Positions 16,975 through 26,242 of a DNA stretch of 64,000 bases are shown here, piece by piece (the first letter of the stretch is position 1; every line of letters begins with the position of its first letter). The stretch lies in assembly GCF_001684965.1 (NCBI RefSeq), contig NZ_MAYG01000012.1, forward strand, positions 718,188 to 782,187, read 5' to 3'. The position numbers and the translations under genes were made by a program. This stretch comes from Chryseobacterium arthrosphaerae (GTDB lineage: Bacteria; Bacteroidota; Bacteroidia; Flavobacteriales; Weeksellaceae). The notes under the pieces are model-generated. The model was given only the letters and a program-made list of their open reading frames with translations. It was not told where the DNA came from and searched no databases.

Positions 16975-18000
16975 ATGAAACATCCTTGGATACATAATGC
17001 GAAAACAGACTGGTGGTTGATATTATCTCCGCCTTTTCTGGTATTGCTGATCATTTTCATCTTTCAGAAACAGATTCAGGGGCTTGAGAACAGCTATTCT
17101 TTTTATACCTGGCTTTTCCTGATTGTATTTGTGGATGTAGCCCATGTGTATTCTACACTGTTCAAAACGTATTTTGTAAAAGGAGAAGTACAGAAGAGAA
17201 AACTTTTGTATATCGGAATTCCTTTGATAAGTTGGGGACTGGGGTTGGCCTTATTCCAGTTTGGAGGACTCACTTTCTGGTCAGTGCTGGCATTGATTGC
17301 CGTGTTCCATTTCATCCGTCAGCAATATGGCTTTATGCGGATCTATGCACGCTTTGAACCAAATAACTGGAAAAAGAAGATTGATGAGGTGGCTGTTTAT
17401 ACCGCTACAATTTATCCCATGTTATATTGGTTTAAAACACCACGAGCCTTTACTTGGTTTGTCAGCAATGAATTTAACTGGCTTCAGAACCTTCCGGATT
17501 ACCTGCGTTTTGCTACACCGCTGTACTTTGCCATACTGATCATCTGGATCGCAAAGACATCTTATGAAACTTTTAAAACAAAAAAGCTGAATATTCCTAA
17601 AACGGCCCTTATTACCGGAACATTCCTTTCCTGGTATTTTGGAATTGTTTATTTTAATAATGACCTTCTTTTTACTTTCCTCAATGTCGTTTCGCATGGG
17701 ATTCCTTACGTTGCACTGATCTATATCCGGGAAATCCGGCAGAAAGACAATCATCAGCTGGACAGATTGCTCATCTTTAAATCTGCCATGGGAATATTCC
17801 TGTTTATCGGAGTGATCCTGTGTTTTGCCCTGCTTGAAGAATTCTTATGGGAAACCCTCGTCTGGAATGAACATTTTTCACTTGATCTTACTGTGCCCGA
17901 AACCGTACTTCAGTTCCTGGTCCCTTTATTGGTGGTTCCACAGCTTACCCATTATCTTCTGGACGGTTTTATCTGGAAGAAACCGAAAAAAGTTAGCTAA
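16975..18000 (+). CDS. Polytopic membrane protein, last gene of the polyamine-linked run
   Basis: The 341-residue protein starts two bases after the oxidoreductase stop codon. I count about eight hydrophobic segments. Conserved-looking polar residues sit near the membrane: HNAKTDWW at the start, DVAHVYSTLF, and FHFIRQQYGFMRIYAR in the middle, plus HGIPYVALIY and LTHYLLDGFIWK near the end. The repeated His residues within or next to helices could bind metal or carry an active site, as in membrane hydroxylases, but no known family was recognised. Its place in the operon implies a joint role with SpeE and the oxidoreductase. Confidence 0.75.
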   Translation: MKHPWIHNAKTDWWLILSPPFLVLLIIFIFQKQIQGLENSYSFYTWLFLIVFVDVAHVYSTLFKTYFVKGEVQKRKLLYIGIPLISWGLGLALFQFGGLTFWSVLALIAVFHFIRQQYGFMRIYARFEPNNWKKKIDEVAVYTATIYPMLYWFKTPRAFTWFVSNEFNWLQNLPDYLRFATPLYFAILIIWIAKTSYETFKTKKLNIPKTALITGTFLSWYFGIVYFNNDLLFTFLNVVSHGIPYVALIYIREIRQKDNHQLDRLLIFKSAMGIFLFIGVILCFALLEEFLWETLVWNEHFSLDLTVPETVLQFLVPLLVVPQLTHYLLDGFIWKKPKKVS

Positions 18001-18028
18001 CTTTGTCCTGAATGTTAAAAATCTAAAA

Positions 18029-19783
18029 ATGAGACAATACCTTTTATCATTAGCCATTTTCCTGGGAATATGGGCAAGCGGACAGCAGAAGACATTCTGT
18101 AATCCTATCAATATCGATTATGGTTATACCCCTTTTGAAGCCTTTTCTAAACAGGGAAAACACCGTGCTACTGCCGATCCGGTAATTGTCAATTTTAAAG
18201 ATAAACTCTTTCTTTTTTCTACCAACCAGGAAGGTTACTGGTATAGCGATGATATGCTCGACTGGAAATTCGTTAAAAGAAAATTTCTCAGAGACAATAA
18301 ATATATTCATGATCTGAATGCCCCTGCAGTATGGGCAATGAAGGATACCCTGTATGTCTATGGCTCAACATGGGAACAGGATTTCCCGATCTGGAAGAGC
18401 ACCAATCCTACCAGAGACGACTGGAAAATAGCGGTGGATACTTTGAAAGTAGGTGCCTGGGATCCCGCATTTCATTACGATGAAGATAAAAATAAACTGT
18501 ACCTGTACTGGGGATCCAGTAATGAATGGCCTTTACTGGGAACCGAAGTTAAAGTCAAAAATCTTCAGTCAGAAGGATTTGTAAAACCAATCATCAAGCT
18601 AAAACCTGAAGATCATGGATGGGAAAGATTCGGGGAGTATAACGACAATGTTTTCCTTCAGCCTTTTGTTGAAGGTGCCTGGATGACTAAGCATAACGGA
18701 AAATATTATATGCAGTATGGAGCTCCGGCAACGGAATTCAGCGGCTATTCAGATGGAGTATATGTAAGTAAAAATCCACTGGAAGGCTTCGAATATCAGC
18801 AGCACAATCCTTTTTCCTATAAGCCGGGAGGTTTTGCCAGAGGAGCGGGGCACGGAGCCACTTTTGAAGACAATTACAAAAACTGGTGGCATGTTTCAAC
18901 CATTTTTATTTCCACTAAGAATAATTTTGAAAGAAGACTGGGAATCTGGCCTGCAGGCTTTGATAAAGATGATGTGATGTACTGCAACACGGCCTATGGA
19001 GATTATCCTACCTACCTTCCTCAGTATGCTCAGGGAAAAGATTTTACCAAGGGACTTTTTGCCGGATGGATGCTGCTGAATTACAACAAACCGGTTCAGG
19101 TCTCATCCACTTTGGGAGGATACCAGCCTAATTATGCCGTAGATGAAGATATTAAAACCTATTGGAGTGCCAGGACCGGGAATTCCGGGGAATGGTTTCA
19201 GACCGACCTGGGTGAGGTATCCACAATCAATGCCATTCAGATCAATTATGCTGATCAGGATGCCGGGTTTATGGGGAAAACCTTAGGAAAAATGCATCAG
19301 TATAAGATTTACGGATCCAATGACGGCAGAAAATGGAATGTCATTGTTGATAAAAGCAAAAATACAAAAGATGTTCCTCACGATTATGTTGAATTGGAAA
19401 AACCTGCAAAAGCAAGATTCCTTAAAATGGAAAACCTTACAATGCCTACCGGAAAATTTGCTCTGAGCGGCTTCAGGGTATTTGGAAAAGGAGCAGGAGC
19501 AAAACCTGGAAAAGTACAGGGATTTGTTCCGTTGAGAGCTGATCCTAAAAAATATGGTGAAAGAAGAAGTATCTGGATGAAATGGCAGCAGAATCCTGAA
19601 GCTGACGGTTATGTGATCTATTGGGGAAAATCACCGGATAAAATGTACGGCAGCATTATGGTATACGGTAAAAACGAATATTTCTTTACCGGTGCAGACA
19701 GAACAGATGCCTATTATTTCCAGATTGAAGCTTTCAATGCTAACGGAATGTCTGAAAGAACGGAGATTGTGAAATCTGAATAA
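18029..19783 (+). CDS. Glycoside hydrolase family 43-like enzyme with discoidin and FN3-like tail
   Basis: From ATG 18029 the protein has 584 residues; an in-frame extension to 17825 would run into the previous gene and is rejected. A signal peptide (MRQYLLSLAIFLGIWASGQ) precedes a five-bladed-propeller-type GH43 domain (about 20-340): ATADPVIV with the likely catalytic base Asp, and AWDPAFHYDEDKNKLYLYWG. A discoidin/F5-8 type C-like domain follows (about 350-490; YWSARTGNSGEWFQTDLG, KARFLKMENL) and then an FN3-like C-terminus. It would act on arabinose- or xylose-containing glycans in the periplasm or outside the cell. It begins 28 bases after the previous gene and may be cotranscribed, though its function differs. 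Confidence 0.85.
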   Translation: MRQYLLSLAIFLGIWASGQQKTFCNPINIDYGYTPFEAFSKQGKHRATADPVIVNFKDKLFLFSTNQEGYWYSDDMLDWKFVKRKFLRDNKYIHDLNAPAVWAMKDTLYVYGSTWEQDFPIWKSTNPTRDDWKIAVDTLKVGAWDPAFHYDEDKNKLYLYWGSSNEWPLLGTEVKVKNLQSEGFVKPIIKLKPEDHGWERFGEYNDNVFLQPFVEGAWMTKHNGKYYMQYGAPATEFSGYSDGVYVSKNPLEGFEYQQHNPFSYKPGGFARGAGHGATFEDNYKNWWHVSTIFISTKNNFERRLGIWPAGFDKDDVMYCNTAYGDYPTYLPQYAQGKDFTKGLFAGWMLLNYNKPVQVSSTLGGYQPNYAVDEDIKTYWSARTGNSGEWFQTDLGEVSTINAIQINYADQDAGFMGKTLGKMHQYKIYGSNDGRKWNVIVDKSKNTKDVPHDYVELEKPAKARFLKMENLTMPTGKFALSGFRVFGKGAGAKPGKVQGFVPLRADPKKYGERRSIWMKWQQNPEADGYVIYWGKSPDKMYGSIMVYGKNEYFFTGADRTDAYYFQIEAFNANGMSERTEIVKSE

Positions 19784-19790
19784 AAGTCAG

Positions 19791-19807
19791 GAAGCTGGAG
19801 GCTGGGA
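19791..19807. repeat. Heptanucleotide-period tract after the GH43 gene
   Basis: GAAGCTG, GAGGCTG, GGAG form consecutive imperfect 7-base units between the GH43 gene and the convergent esterase gene. Similar 7-base-period tracts with other sequences occur at six further intergenic sites in the window. Confidence 0.4.
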
Positions 19808-19903
19808 GTAAGACGTACTTTCTGTTTTAATCTTTGATTCCTATTGAAATCAGAGACTGTAGCAGATTTTCACCTCTTATTTCCGGCTTCCATCCCAAAA
19901 CAT

Positions 19904-20761
19904 TCATTTTTTATCAAGATGTTTCAGGAAAAGATCAATTTTGTCGATCAGGAAAACATCATTCGGAGACCGGTCCCAGTCCAGGTGGCCACCATTAAAG
20001 GAATAGCCTTCATGCATAACATTATTTTGGGCTAAAACAGAATCCAGGATTTTACCCTGAGTAAAAGGGATGACACGGTCCGTTGTGCCGTAATAGGACA
20101 AAGTGGGAGGTGATACATGATCAATCCAGCGGATAGGGCTGGCAAAATCTATCCGTGAAATTCCAGGCTCCGGGACACGGGGATCTACAAGCCTTCTTTC
20201 AACGAAAGAATATTCCTGGTAATTTCTGAAACTCTGATCCGATAGATCTGCAGGGCCTACGATATTAATAACTGCTCTGACGTTTTTCAGAAGATCGGAA
20301 TGATAAGCATACAGCATTGATAAATGTCCTCCGGCACTGTTTCCCAATAAAATCAGCTTCGGGCTATAGCCTAGTTTTTTCATTAAAAACTGAGAAACCT
20401 CCCGAATATCATGAAGCTGATCGGGCAACGCATAAGCTGTTTCCGAAGCCAGCCTGTAATTCATATTCACAAAAACGTGCTCCGGAAACTTTTTCATCAG
20501 GGAAAGGGTAAAGAAAGTCAATTGCGATTTGTTTCCCGCGCGCCAGCCACCACCATGGATGATGATGAAGGCTTCTCTTTTGGTATCAGATTTTTTATGA
20601 GGAATATAGAGATCCAGAACCTGATCGGAATCGGGTCCGTAAGAGAGGTCGGTCTCTTGATTAAAGCTTATATCCTTTCCAAGGCTTACCTTTTTATCTT
20701 TACAGCAGATCAGCAGAAAAAATAAAGCAAGGCATACAAACAGGGGAGCTGGTCCTTTCAT
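19904..20761 (-). CDS. Lipoprotein alpha/beta hydrolase (BD-FAE / esterase-lipase type)
   Basis: The 285-residue protein has a lipoprotein signal (LFVCLALFFLLICC, lipidated Cys near residue 19-20). The oxyanion-hole motif HGGGWRAGN is at about 69-77 and the nucleophile elbow GNSAGGHLSML has Ser at about 142. The acid and His appear in the C-terminal GTTDRVIPFTQG and NGGHLDWDRSPND segments. The full triad implies an active carboxylesterase, probably anchored in the outer or inner membrane and acting on acetylated glycans or similar esters. It lies convergent to a GH43 gene, a setting in which glycan deacetylation would make sense. Confidence 0.85.
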   Translation of the reverse strand: MKGPAPLFVCLALFFLLICCKDKKVSLGKDISFNQETDLSYGPDSDQVLDLYIPHKKSDTKREAFIIIHGGGWRAGNKSQLTFFTLSLMKKFPEHVFVNMNYRLASETAYALPDQLHDIREVSQFLMKKLGYSPKLILLGNSAGGHLSMLYAYHSDLLKNVRAVINIVGPADLSDQSFRNYQEYSFVERRLVDPRVPEPGISRIDFASPIRWIDHVSPPTLSYYGTTDRVIPFTQGKILDSVLAQNNVMHEGYSFNGGHLDWDRSPNDVFLIDKIDLFLKHLDKK

Positions 20762-20776
20762 ACATTAAAGATAAAA

Positions 20777-20802
20777 AACCCGCTGAAAGATCAGCAGGTT
20801 AT
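20777..20802 (-). terminator. Terminator of the two-receptor operon
   Basis: AACCCGCTGA (20777-20786) pairs with TCAGCAGGTT (20791-20800) apart from one C/A mismatch. On the minus strand it lies just after the receptor gene stop and runs into TTTTTTAT. Confidence 0.7.
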
Positions 20803-20841
20803 GTACAAAATAATTAATTGAATATGAAGAAAAGATATATT

Positions 20842-23094
20842 TTATCTGGTTCTGCTCTTAATAGAATCTGATGCCCCTTCAATGTCTCTTACCTTTTTCA
20901 CTTTTTTGTTTCCGAAATTGTAGGTAAGGCTTACCGTTACGCTTCTGTTGTAGCGGTTCTGATGAATGTAATTATAGTTTCCGTTAGCCTGATAATCTTC
21001 AATTTTCACGATATTGGTATTTAAAATATCATTCATGTTAACAGCAAAGGTCCAGTCGTTCCAGAGTTTCTTTATACTAAGATCCAGGCTCATCAGGTTT
21101 TTCAGTGAACCAAGCTCGATCTGCTGACGGTCTACAAAGAAATAATTAAGACCGAAGAACCAGGTTTTGGCTTTATCCAGGCGGATGGTGTTGTTGGTCT
21201 GGATCAGGAGACTGGTGGAATTCGTTTTGTTGGTATAGACGATATATTCACCTTCCCTGTTTTTGAAACGGTCGCCGGTAGTAGGGTCAGTATCAAGACT
21301 TCCGTTATTGATGTTATGCTGAACCCCGATATTGAAGTTGGTTGTCCAGTATTGCTTAAAGAAAGACTTTTGAATTCCTACCATTGCAGACATTTCCTGT
21401 TTATTTCCGAAATTGGTTCTGATGTATCTTAGAACAGGGTTTTCTCCTACGGTACCGTCGGGTGAAACAGGATATCCCTGCAGCGGAACCTGGGTAATGG
21501 CATCCTGAATATAAGAATGGTTCAGAATAAGGAAATAAGAGTTTTTATACATATAGGTCAGTTCCTGGTTGTAAGTGGAAGATGCTTTTACAAATGGGTT
21601 GTTCTGGGTATAATTATCATCGGTAAGGATATTTTTCACAGGATTCAGTTCCCAGAAGCTGGGTCTTCTCATCCTGCTTGAAAAGGAATACGAAATATTA
21701 TTTTTATCATTGATGGCATAGTTGAAGCTCAGATAGGGAAGTATGTTTTTATAATTTCTTTCAATCCTTTTCAATGCATCGGTAGGAGCATTGTCTGAAG
21801 TCCCCAGGCTATTTGTAATCTCGTATCTGGCTCCTATTTTTCCGGAAATTTTATCAGAGAACTTTTTCTCTGCCGTTAGATAGAAACCGTAGATATTTTC
21901 ATCATAGATAAAATGGTTGGGTCTTGGATCCGGATCTTTTGCGGGATCAAAAAAGTAAGTAATGTTTTTAGAATCGTTGTCTGTTTTGGTTTTGTTGTAG
22001 TTTCCTCCTACGGAAATGGTCAGGTCATTTTTAAATTTCTGAATATAATCAGCCATCCCGGAGAAATTGTTGATAATCTGTGGCAGATCCTGAATCACCT
22101 GCGTAGAGTTTTTTCCTATCCCCATATTAACATCAGAAATGAAGGTCTTGTTGTCTGTAAACTGAAATCTTCTGTAATTAAGGTAGGCCGCATTTAAGTT
22201 CAGTTTACTGCCTGATGAATCTGTTTTCAGTTCATAGTTTAAATTCAGTGAATTGTTGTAAGACCTTGCATCTTCCCTGTTTTTAGACCAGGTATATCTT
22301 GTGCCGTCATCATCTTTGATCGTATTAAAAAGATTGACTGTCGAATTGTAACTTTTATTGGCCCATGTGTTCCATGATAGGGCAAGATTACTGTTATCAT
22401 TCAGCTGATAATCGATGTTCAGATAACCGCCGATATTTTTGTTCGGATCATCAATATCTCCGGTAGATTCGTTAGAAGTGCTGGCGGTTCCGTTTCTTAA
22501 AGTGTAGGTTTGCGCCTCAATATTCTCTCCTCCGCTAAGGCTGGCACTTACACCCAGTTTCCCTTTTCTGTAATTGGCAGAGAAGCTGGCCTGGCTTCCG
22601 TTGTACTTATTGGTGGTATTAGACATTCTCATATTCCCGTTGAGACCGTCACTCATTTTTTTCTTTAAAACAATATTGATGATCCCATCGGATGACTCTA
22701 CCTGAAATTCACTTCCGGGTACGGTAATGACTTCAATTTTCTGAATATTTTCAGCCGGAGTATTTTTTAGGAACTGAACCAGGGATTCAGCATCCATATT
22801 GCTTTTTCTGCCATTGATGTAGATCAGGGCATTGTTTTTTCCTGCGATTTTCAATGTTTTATCATCCGTAGATGACAGTAGCGGGGTCTGTTTCAGAAGA
22901 TCAAACGTTGTGTTTCCTTTAGCAACAGGAGAGGCTGCAACATCATATACAAAACGGTCACTTTGCTTTTTAAAGACCTGTTTGGTAAGAGTGATGCCTT
23001 CTATGCTTTTTGTTTTTACCGTATCGGGTTTCTTTTCCTGGGCAAAGGCAAGAGTCCCGAAAATTATGGCTATGGATAAGAGGGTGCGTTTCAT
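20842..23094 (-). CDS. Outer-membrane beta-barrel receptor, tandem paralog B
   Basis: The 750-residue protein has a signal peptide (MKRTLLSIAIIFGTLAFAQ), a plug-like domain (about 40-160: YDVAASPVAKGNTTFDLLKQTP, IYINGRKSNMDAESLVQFLKNT, VITVPGSEFQVESSDGIINIVLKKK) and a long barrel. The barrel ends in SVTLTYNFGNKK, after which a short basic tail (KVRDIEGASDSIKSRTR) extends beyond the last strand. It has the outer-membrane beta-barrel family layout and no SusD partner. The gene upstream encodes a close paralog with the same plug sequences, and the 45-base gap makes cotranscription likely. The substrate is unknown. Confidence 0.87.
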   Translation of the reverse strand: MKRTLLSIAIIFGTLAFAQEKKPDTVKTKSIEGITLTKQVFKKQSDRFVYDVAASPVAKGNTTFDLLKQTPLLSSTDDKTLKIAGKNNALIYINGRKSNMDAESLVQFLKNTPAENIQKIEVITVPGSEFQVESSDGIINIVLKKKMSDGLNGNMRMSNTTNKYNGSQASFSANYRKGKLGVSASLSGGENIEAQTYTLRNGTASTSNESTGDIDDPNKNIGGYLNIDYQLNDNSNLALSWNTWANKSYNSTVNLFNTIKDDDGTRYTWSKNREDARSYNNSLNLNYELKTDSSGSKLNLNAAYLNYRRFQFTDNKTFISDVNMGIGKNSTQVIQDLPQIINNFSGMADYIQKFKNDLTISVGGNYNKTKTDNDSKNITYFFDPAKDPDPRPNHFIYDENIYGFYLTAEKKFSDKISGKIGARYEITNSLGTSDNAPTDALKRIERNYKNILPYLSFNYAINDKNNISYSFSSRMRRPSFWELNPVKNILTDDNYTQNNPFVKASSTYNQELTYMYKNSYFLILNHSYIQDAITQVPLQGYPVSPDGTVGENPVLRYIRTNFGNKQEMSAMVGIQKSFFKQYWTTNFNIGVQHNINNGSLDTDPTTGDRFKNREGEYIVYTNKTNSTSLLIQTNNTIRLDKAKTWFFGLNYFFVDRQQIELGSLKNLMSLDLSIKKLWNDWTFAVNMNDILNTNIVKIEDYQANGNYNYIHQNRYNRSVTVSLTYNFGNKKVKKVRDIEGASDSIKSRTR

Positions 23095-23139
23095 TTTTAT
23101 GATATTTGAGAGTGGTTGATGTGATATAGTTTTTATAGA

Positions 23140-25398
23140 TTAAGTTCTTGATTTTACAGCGTCATTGGCTGATTTCATTTCCCTTGTGTTTTTCAGTTTC
23201 TGATTTCCGAAATTGTATGTAACCCCGATGCTTATTAACCTTGGATAATTGAAGTTCGTGATATTATTATATTTCCCGTTAGGCTGTATTCCTTCCACTC
23301 TGTAAAAACTTTGATTAAACAGGTCGTTGACCTCTGCTACAACAGTCCAGTCACCAATAATCTTTTTCAGGCTGAGGTCGAAACTTTGTCTTGATCCAAT
23401 GGTACCCCCTTCCATGGCCACTTTACTTCCGAAGAAATAATTAACCCCTAAAAACCAATCCTTTTTGGAAGAGAGACGTATAATATTGTTGATGGTTAAA
23501 GACATATTGTAGTTTTTAACATCTACAATATAAGGTTCCAGTTCCTCTGTTTCGTATGGGCCCAGCTGAGAAGTCGGGTCCTGCCATACTCCGCCTGTAA
23601 AGGTGCTATAGCTCAGGTTCATGGAATAATTGGTTGTCCAGATATCTTTAAACCAGGATTTATTCATTCCAAGTGTTAAATTGATTTCCCTGTTTTTACC
23701 GTAATTGGTTCTTATATATCTCAGGAATCTGGTTTTTTCCATGATCATATTACCCTGCTGATCGTAGATGATATTACCGTTTTCATCTCTTTTAGGCTTG
23801 GTTAAAATACCCTGTAGAGGAAGCAGGTCAGAAGCTGCGGCATCATCTACCATAGTAAAACTGAGATTGGCATAGAAAGCATTCTTGTACATATAGTTCA
23901 GTTCCTGATTATAAAATTTGGCAGCCAGTACAAATGGGTTATTCTGTGTATAATTGTCAGGAGTGAAATACGTTCTGGATGGATTCAGCTCCCAGAATCT
24001 CGGTCTTCTTATTCTGCTGGAAAAAGTATAGCTCAGGTTGTGATCAGAATTGATGGCATAGTTAAGGTTCAGGTAGGGTAGCAGATTATTATAATTTCTT
24101 TCAAAACCTGTCTTCTCCAGAATATCTCCTGTACTCCTTGTCATTTCATAGCGGGCACCTATTTTTCCGGATAATTTCTCAGATAATTTTCTTTCGTAGT
24201 TTAAATAAATTCCTAAAATATTTTCCCTGTAAATGAAATGATTGGTCTGTTTGGAATCCGGTACAAAGCTTCCGTTCTGTAATACATCCTGTCTGGTATC
24301 ATTATCCGTATTGGTGTGATTATAACTTATTCCCATCAGCCATGTTGCCCCTTTTGCTGTTTTTTTCAGATAATCAATATTGGCTGCGTAATTGTTGATG
24401 ATCTGTGGCACAGATTGATGCAAAGCAGAATACTTATTATTCTTATCATTGTTCAGAGGAAAACTTTCGTTAAAGCTCACCTTGTCTCTGTTAAACCATA
24501 GATAAGAAACATTGGAGGTCAGTTTACTGCCTATAGAATCTGTCTTTATTTCATAATTTAAATTGAATGAGTGATTTCTGGTTTGGGCATCCTCATGATT
24601 TACCGTTCTGTTAGACAGTTTCCCGTTTTGCCAGTTCGTCATATCCAGGATTGAATTGAAACTCTTGTTGTATCTCATATTATAAGATAGCCCCAGACTT
24701 TGTTTCTTGCTGATTTCATAATCAATATTGAAGCCGCCGCCGAAATTTTTATTGGGATCATCATTGGACCCGTAAGACTCATTTCTGAAAGTAGGATCTC
24801 CGTTAGACAGCGTATACTTCTGTCTCTCCGTCCAGCTGCCCATTCTGAAATTAGAATTTCCCGACCATTTCCCCTGTCTGAAATTAAAAGAGCCTCCTGC
24901 ATTCGGGTTGTTGTAATATCCCTGTTCATTCTGCATTTTCATAGTTCCGTTGTAGCCGTTATTCTTATTTTTCTTCATGACAATATTGATAACGCCTTCC
25001 TTGGATTCTACCTGGAACTCACTTCCGGGAACCGTGATCACTTCTATTTTCTGGATATCTTCTGATGGAGTAGATTTCAGCATTTCAATCAATGCCTCAG
25101 AATCCATATTTGTTTTTTTGTTGTTGATGTAAATAATAGCGTCAGATTTTCCTAAAATCTTCAGTGTTTTTCCATCGATACTGGAAATCATCGGGGTCTG
25201 CTTCAGAAGATTGAATGTATTGGTTCCTTTGGCAATAGGAGAAGCGGCTACATCATACACCAGGCGGTCACCCTGCTTTTTGAAAACCTGTTTCTTAATA
25301 TTGACAGCCTCAATGCTGTTAACCTTCAAACTGTCTTTTTTCTGAGCTGCAACAAGTCCGCTGAAAAATAGGGCTGCAATAAAAATTTGAGTTTTCAT
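23140..25398 (-). CDS. Outer-membrane beta-barrel receptor, tandem paralog A
   Basis: The 752-residue protein is the upstream member of a tandem pair. Its signal peptide ends near SGLVAAQ. The plug motifs YDVAASPIAKGTNTFNLLKQ, MISSIDGKTLKILGKSDA and VITVPGSEFQVESKEGVIN match paralog B almost residue for residue, whereas the barrel loops differ more. The same DxxKSRT basic tail ends the protein. This divergence, conserved plug with variable loops, is the usual result of duplication followed by ligand or phage-driven change. A good promoter lies at 25448-25479. Confidence 0.87.
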   Translation of the reverse strand: MKTQIFIAALFFSGLVAAQKKDSLKVNSIEAVNIKKQVFKKQGDRLVYDVAASPIAKGTNTFNLLKQTPMISSIDGKTLKILGKSDAIIYINNKKTNMDSEALIEMLKSTPSEDIQKIEVITVPGSEFQVESKEGVINIVMKKNKNNGYNGTMKMQNEQGYYNNPNAGGSFNFRQGKWSGNSNFRMGSWTERQKYTLSNGDPTFRNESYGSNDDPNKNFGGGFNIDYEISKKQSLGLSYNMRYNKSFNSILDMTNWQNGKLSNRTVNHEDAQTRNHSFNLNYEIKTDSIGSKLTSNVSYLWFNRDKVSFNESFPLNNDKNNKYSALHQSVPQIINNYAANIDYLKKTAKGATWLMGISYNHTNTDNDTRQDVLQNGSFVPDSKQTNHFIYRENILGIYLNYERKLSEKLSGKIGARYEMTRSTGDILEKTGFERNYNNLLPYLNLNYAINSDHNLSYTFSSRIRRPRFWELNPSRTYFTPDNYTQNNPFVLAAKFYNQELNYMYKNAFYANLSFTMVDDAAASDLLPLQGILTKPKRDENGNIIYDQQGNMIMEKTRFLRYIRTNYGKNREINLTLGMNKSWFKDIWTTNYSMNLSYSTFTGGVWQDPTSQLGPYETEELEPYIVDVKNYNMSLTINNIIRLSSKKDWFLGVNYFFGSKVAMEGGTIGSRQSFDLSLKKIIGDWTVVAEVNDLFNQSFYRVEGIQPNGKYNNITNFNYPRLISIGVTYNFGNQKLKNTREMKSANDAVKSRT

Positions 25399-25447
25399 GA
25401 TTATTATTTTTTAATTAATAGCTTGTATGGTTTGTTATTTAACATTA

Positions 25448-25479
25448 CAAAGATATATAATAAATTTAGTATCATGCAA
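25448..25479 (-). promoter_or_regulatory. Promoter of the tandem receptor operon
   Basis: On the minus strand TATCTTTG (complement of 25448-25455) matches the -7 consensus exactly, and a TTG (complement of 25477-25479) lies 21 bases upstream of it, as expected for the -33 element. It sits 50 bases before the start codon of paralog A. The rest of 25399-25639 shows no gene. Confidence 0.65.
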
Positions 25480-25639
25480 TACAAAGTACTTAAAAATATT
25501 TTTAACTAAATGTAAATGTCTGATTTTCAGTTGTTAAAAATTTATGTTAAAAAAATGATTGCCTGAACTTTCTGTATAATAAGACAACTGTAACAATAAT
25601 TTTGTTACAGCAAAACTTGAAATTTTATGAAAAATAATT

Positions 25640-25978
25640 TTATTCTCTGTCGAATTGGGCCAGCTTTTTATCTACCCAAACCGTTGCAAAAGGGAAAAAT
25701 GCAGCGAGTAAGGCAAACACAAAATCTTCATCATCCCAATGATAAATTTTTCTGGCAGGAAGGCAGAGTAAAAGATAAAGCGTAAAAAATAATCCGTGTA
25801 AGCTGCCAATAACGCTGATGAAAATAATAGAATACAGATTCTCATCATAACGGATCCAGATCATGGCTACACAATAGAGTAATACACAAGAAATAGCTTC
25901 TGCAAGACAAATTTGCTTAAACCATCTGATGATTTTTTCCTGAGGATATTTTGAGAAAAATTTTTCGATGAAGTTCAT
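25640..25978 (-). CDS. DUF3817 family membrane protein
   Basis: The 112-residue protein has three hydrophobic helices (about 25-42, 52-73 and 85-102). The first contains LAEAISCVLLYCVAM, typical of DUF3817, and the middle has GSLHGLFFTLYLLL. DUF3817 proteins are small inner-membrane proteins of unknown function. It lies six bases downstream of the remnant of a TonB_C-domain gene on the same strand. Confidence 0.8.
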   Translation of the reverse strand: MNFIEKFFSKYPQEKIIRWFKQICLAEAISCVLLYCVAMIWIRYDENLYSIIFISVIGSLHGLFFTLYLLLCLPARKIYHWDDEDFVFALLAAFFPFATVWVDKKLAQFDRE

Positions 25979-25984
25979 GAATAA

Positions 25985-26240
25985 CTATTTATAATGTATA
26001 AAAAATGAGGTCTCACACTTTACCGGATACCCTCTGTAGTTTGCAGGGGCAAATTTAGTGGTTTTTATAAACTTTTTAAGCTCTTTTTCAAAATAAGGGA
26101 TATATTTTCTGTTATTATCATTGTAAATGTTGTGCTGAAATTCAGCTTCCTTTAGAAGATAGCCTTTTTCATCTAACATCAGTGTGACAACAGTAACCGA
26201 ATGGTATTTTTGAGAAGAAGGATCATTATTTACACAACCC
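25985..26240 (-). pseudogene. Remnant of a TonB_C-domain lipoprotein gene
   Basis: From ATG 26179 only 64 residues remain, ending in a TonB C-terminal signature (KFAPANYRGYPVKCETSFFIH, compare the family pattern KWKPAxYxGxPVxxxxxxPIxF). The frame stays open 21 codons upstream of that ATG, back to the nadD stop codon. This segment (QGCVNNDPSSQKYHSVTVVT) supplies the first beta strand of the domain and a lipobox-like Gly-Cys, but it has no start codon. It is best read as the mature part of a lipoprotein whose promoter, start and signal peptide were lost when it became fused to the end of nadD. A short functional protein from ATG 26179 cannot be ruled out. Confidence 0.55.
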
Positions 26241-26242
26241 TG

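Noticed and set aside
17825..18028. In-frame extension of the GH43 protein by 68 residues
   Set aside because: It lies inside the preceding membrane-protein gene and delays the signal peptide; ATG 18029 gives a normal signal peptide.
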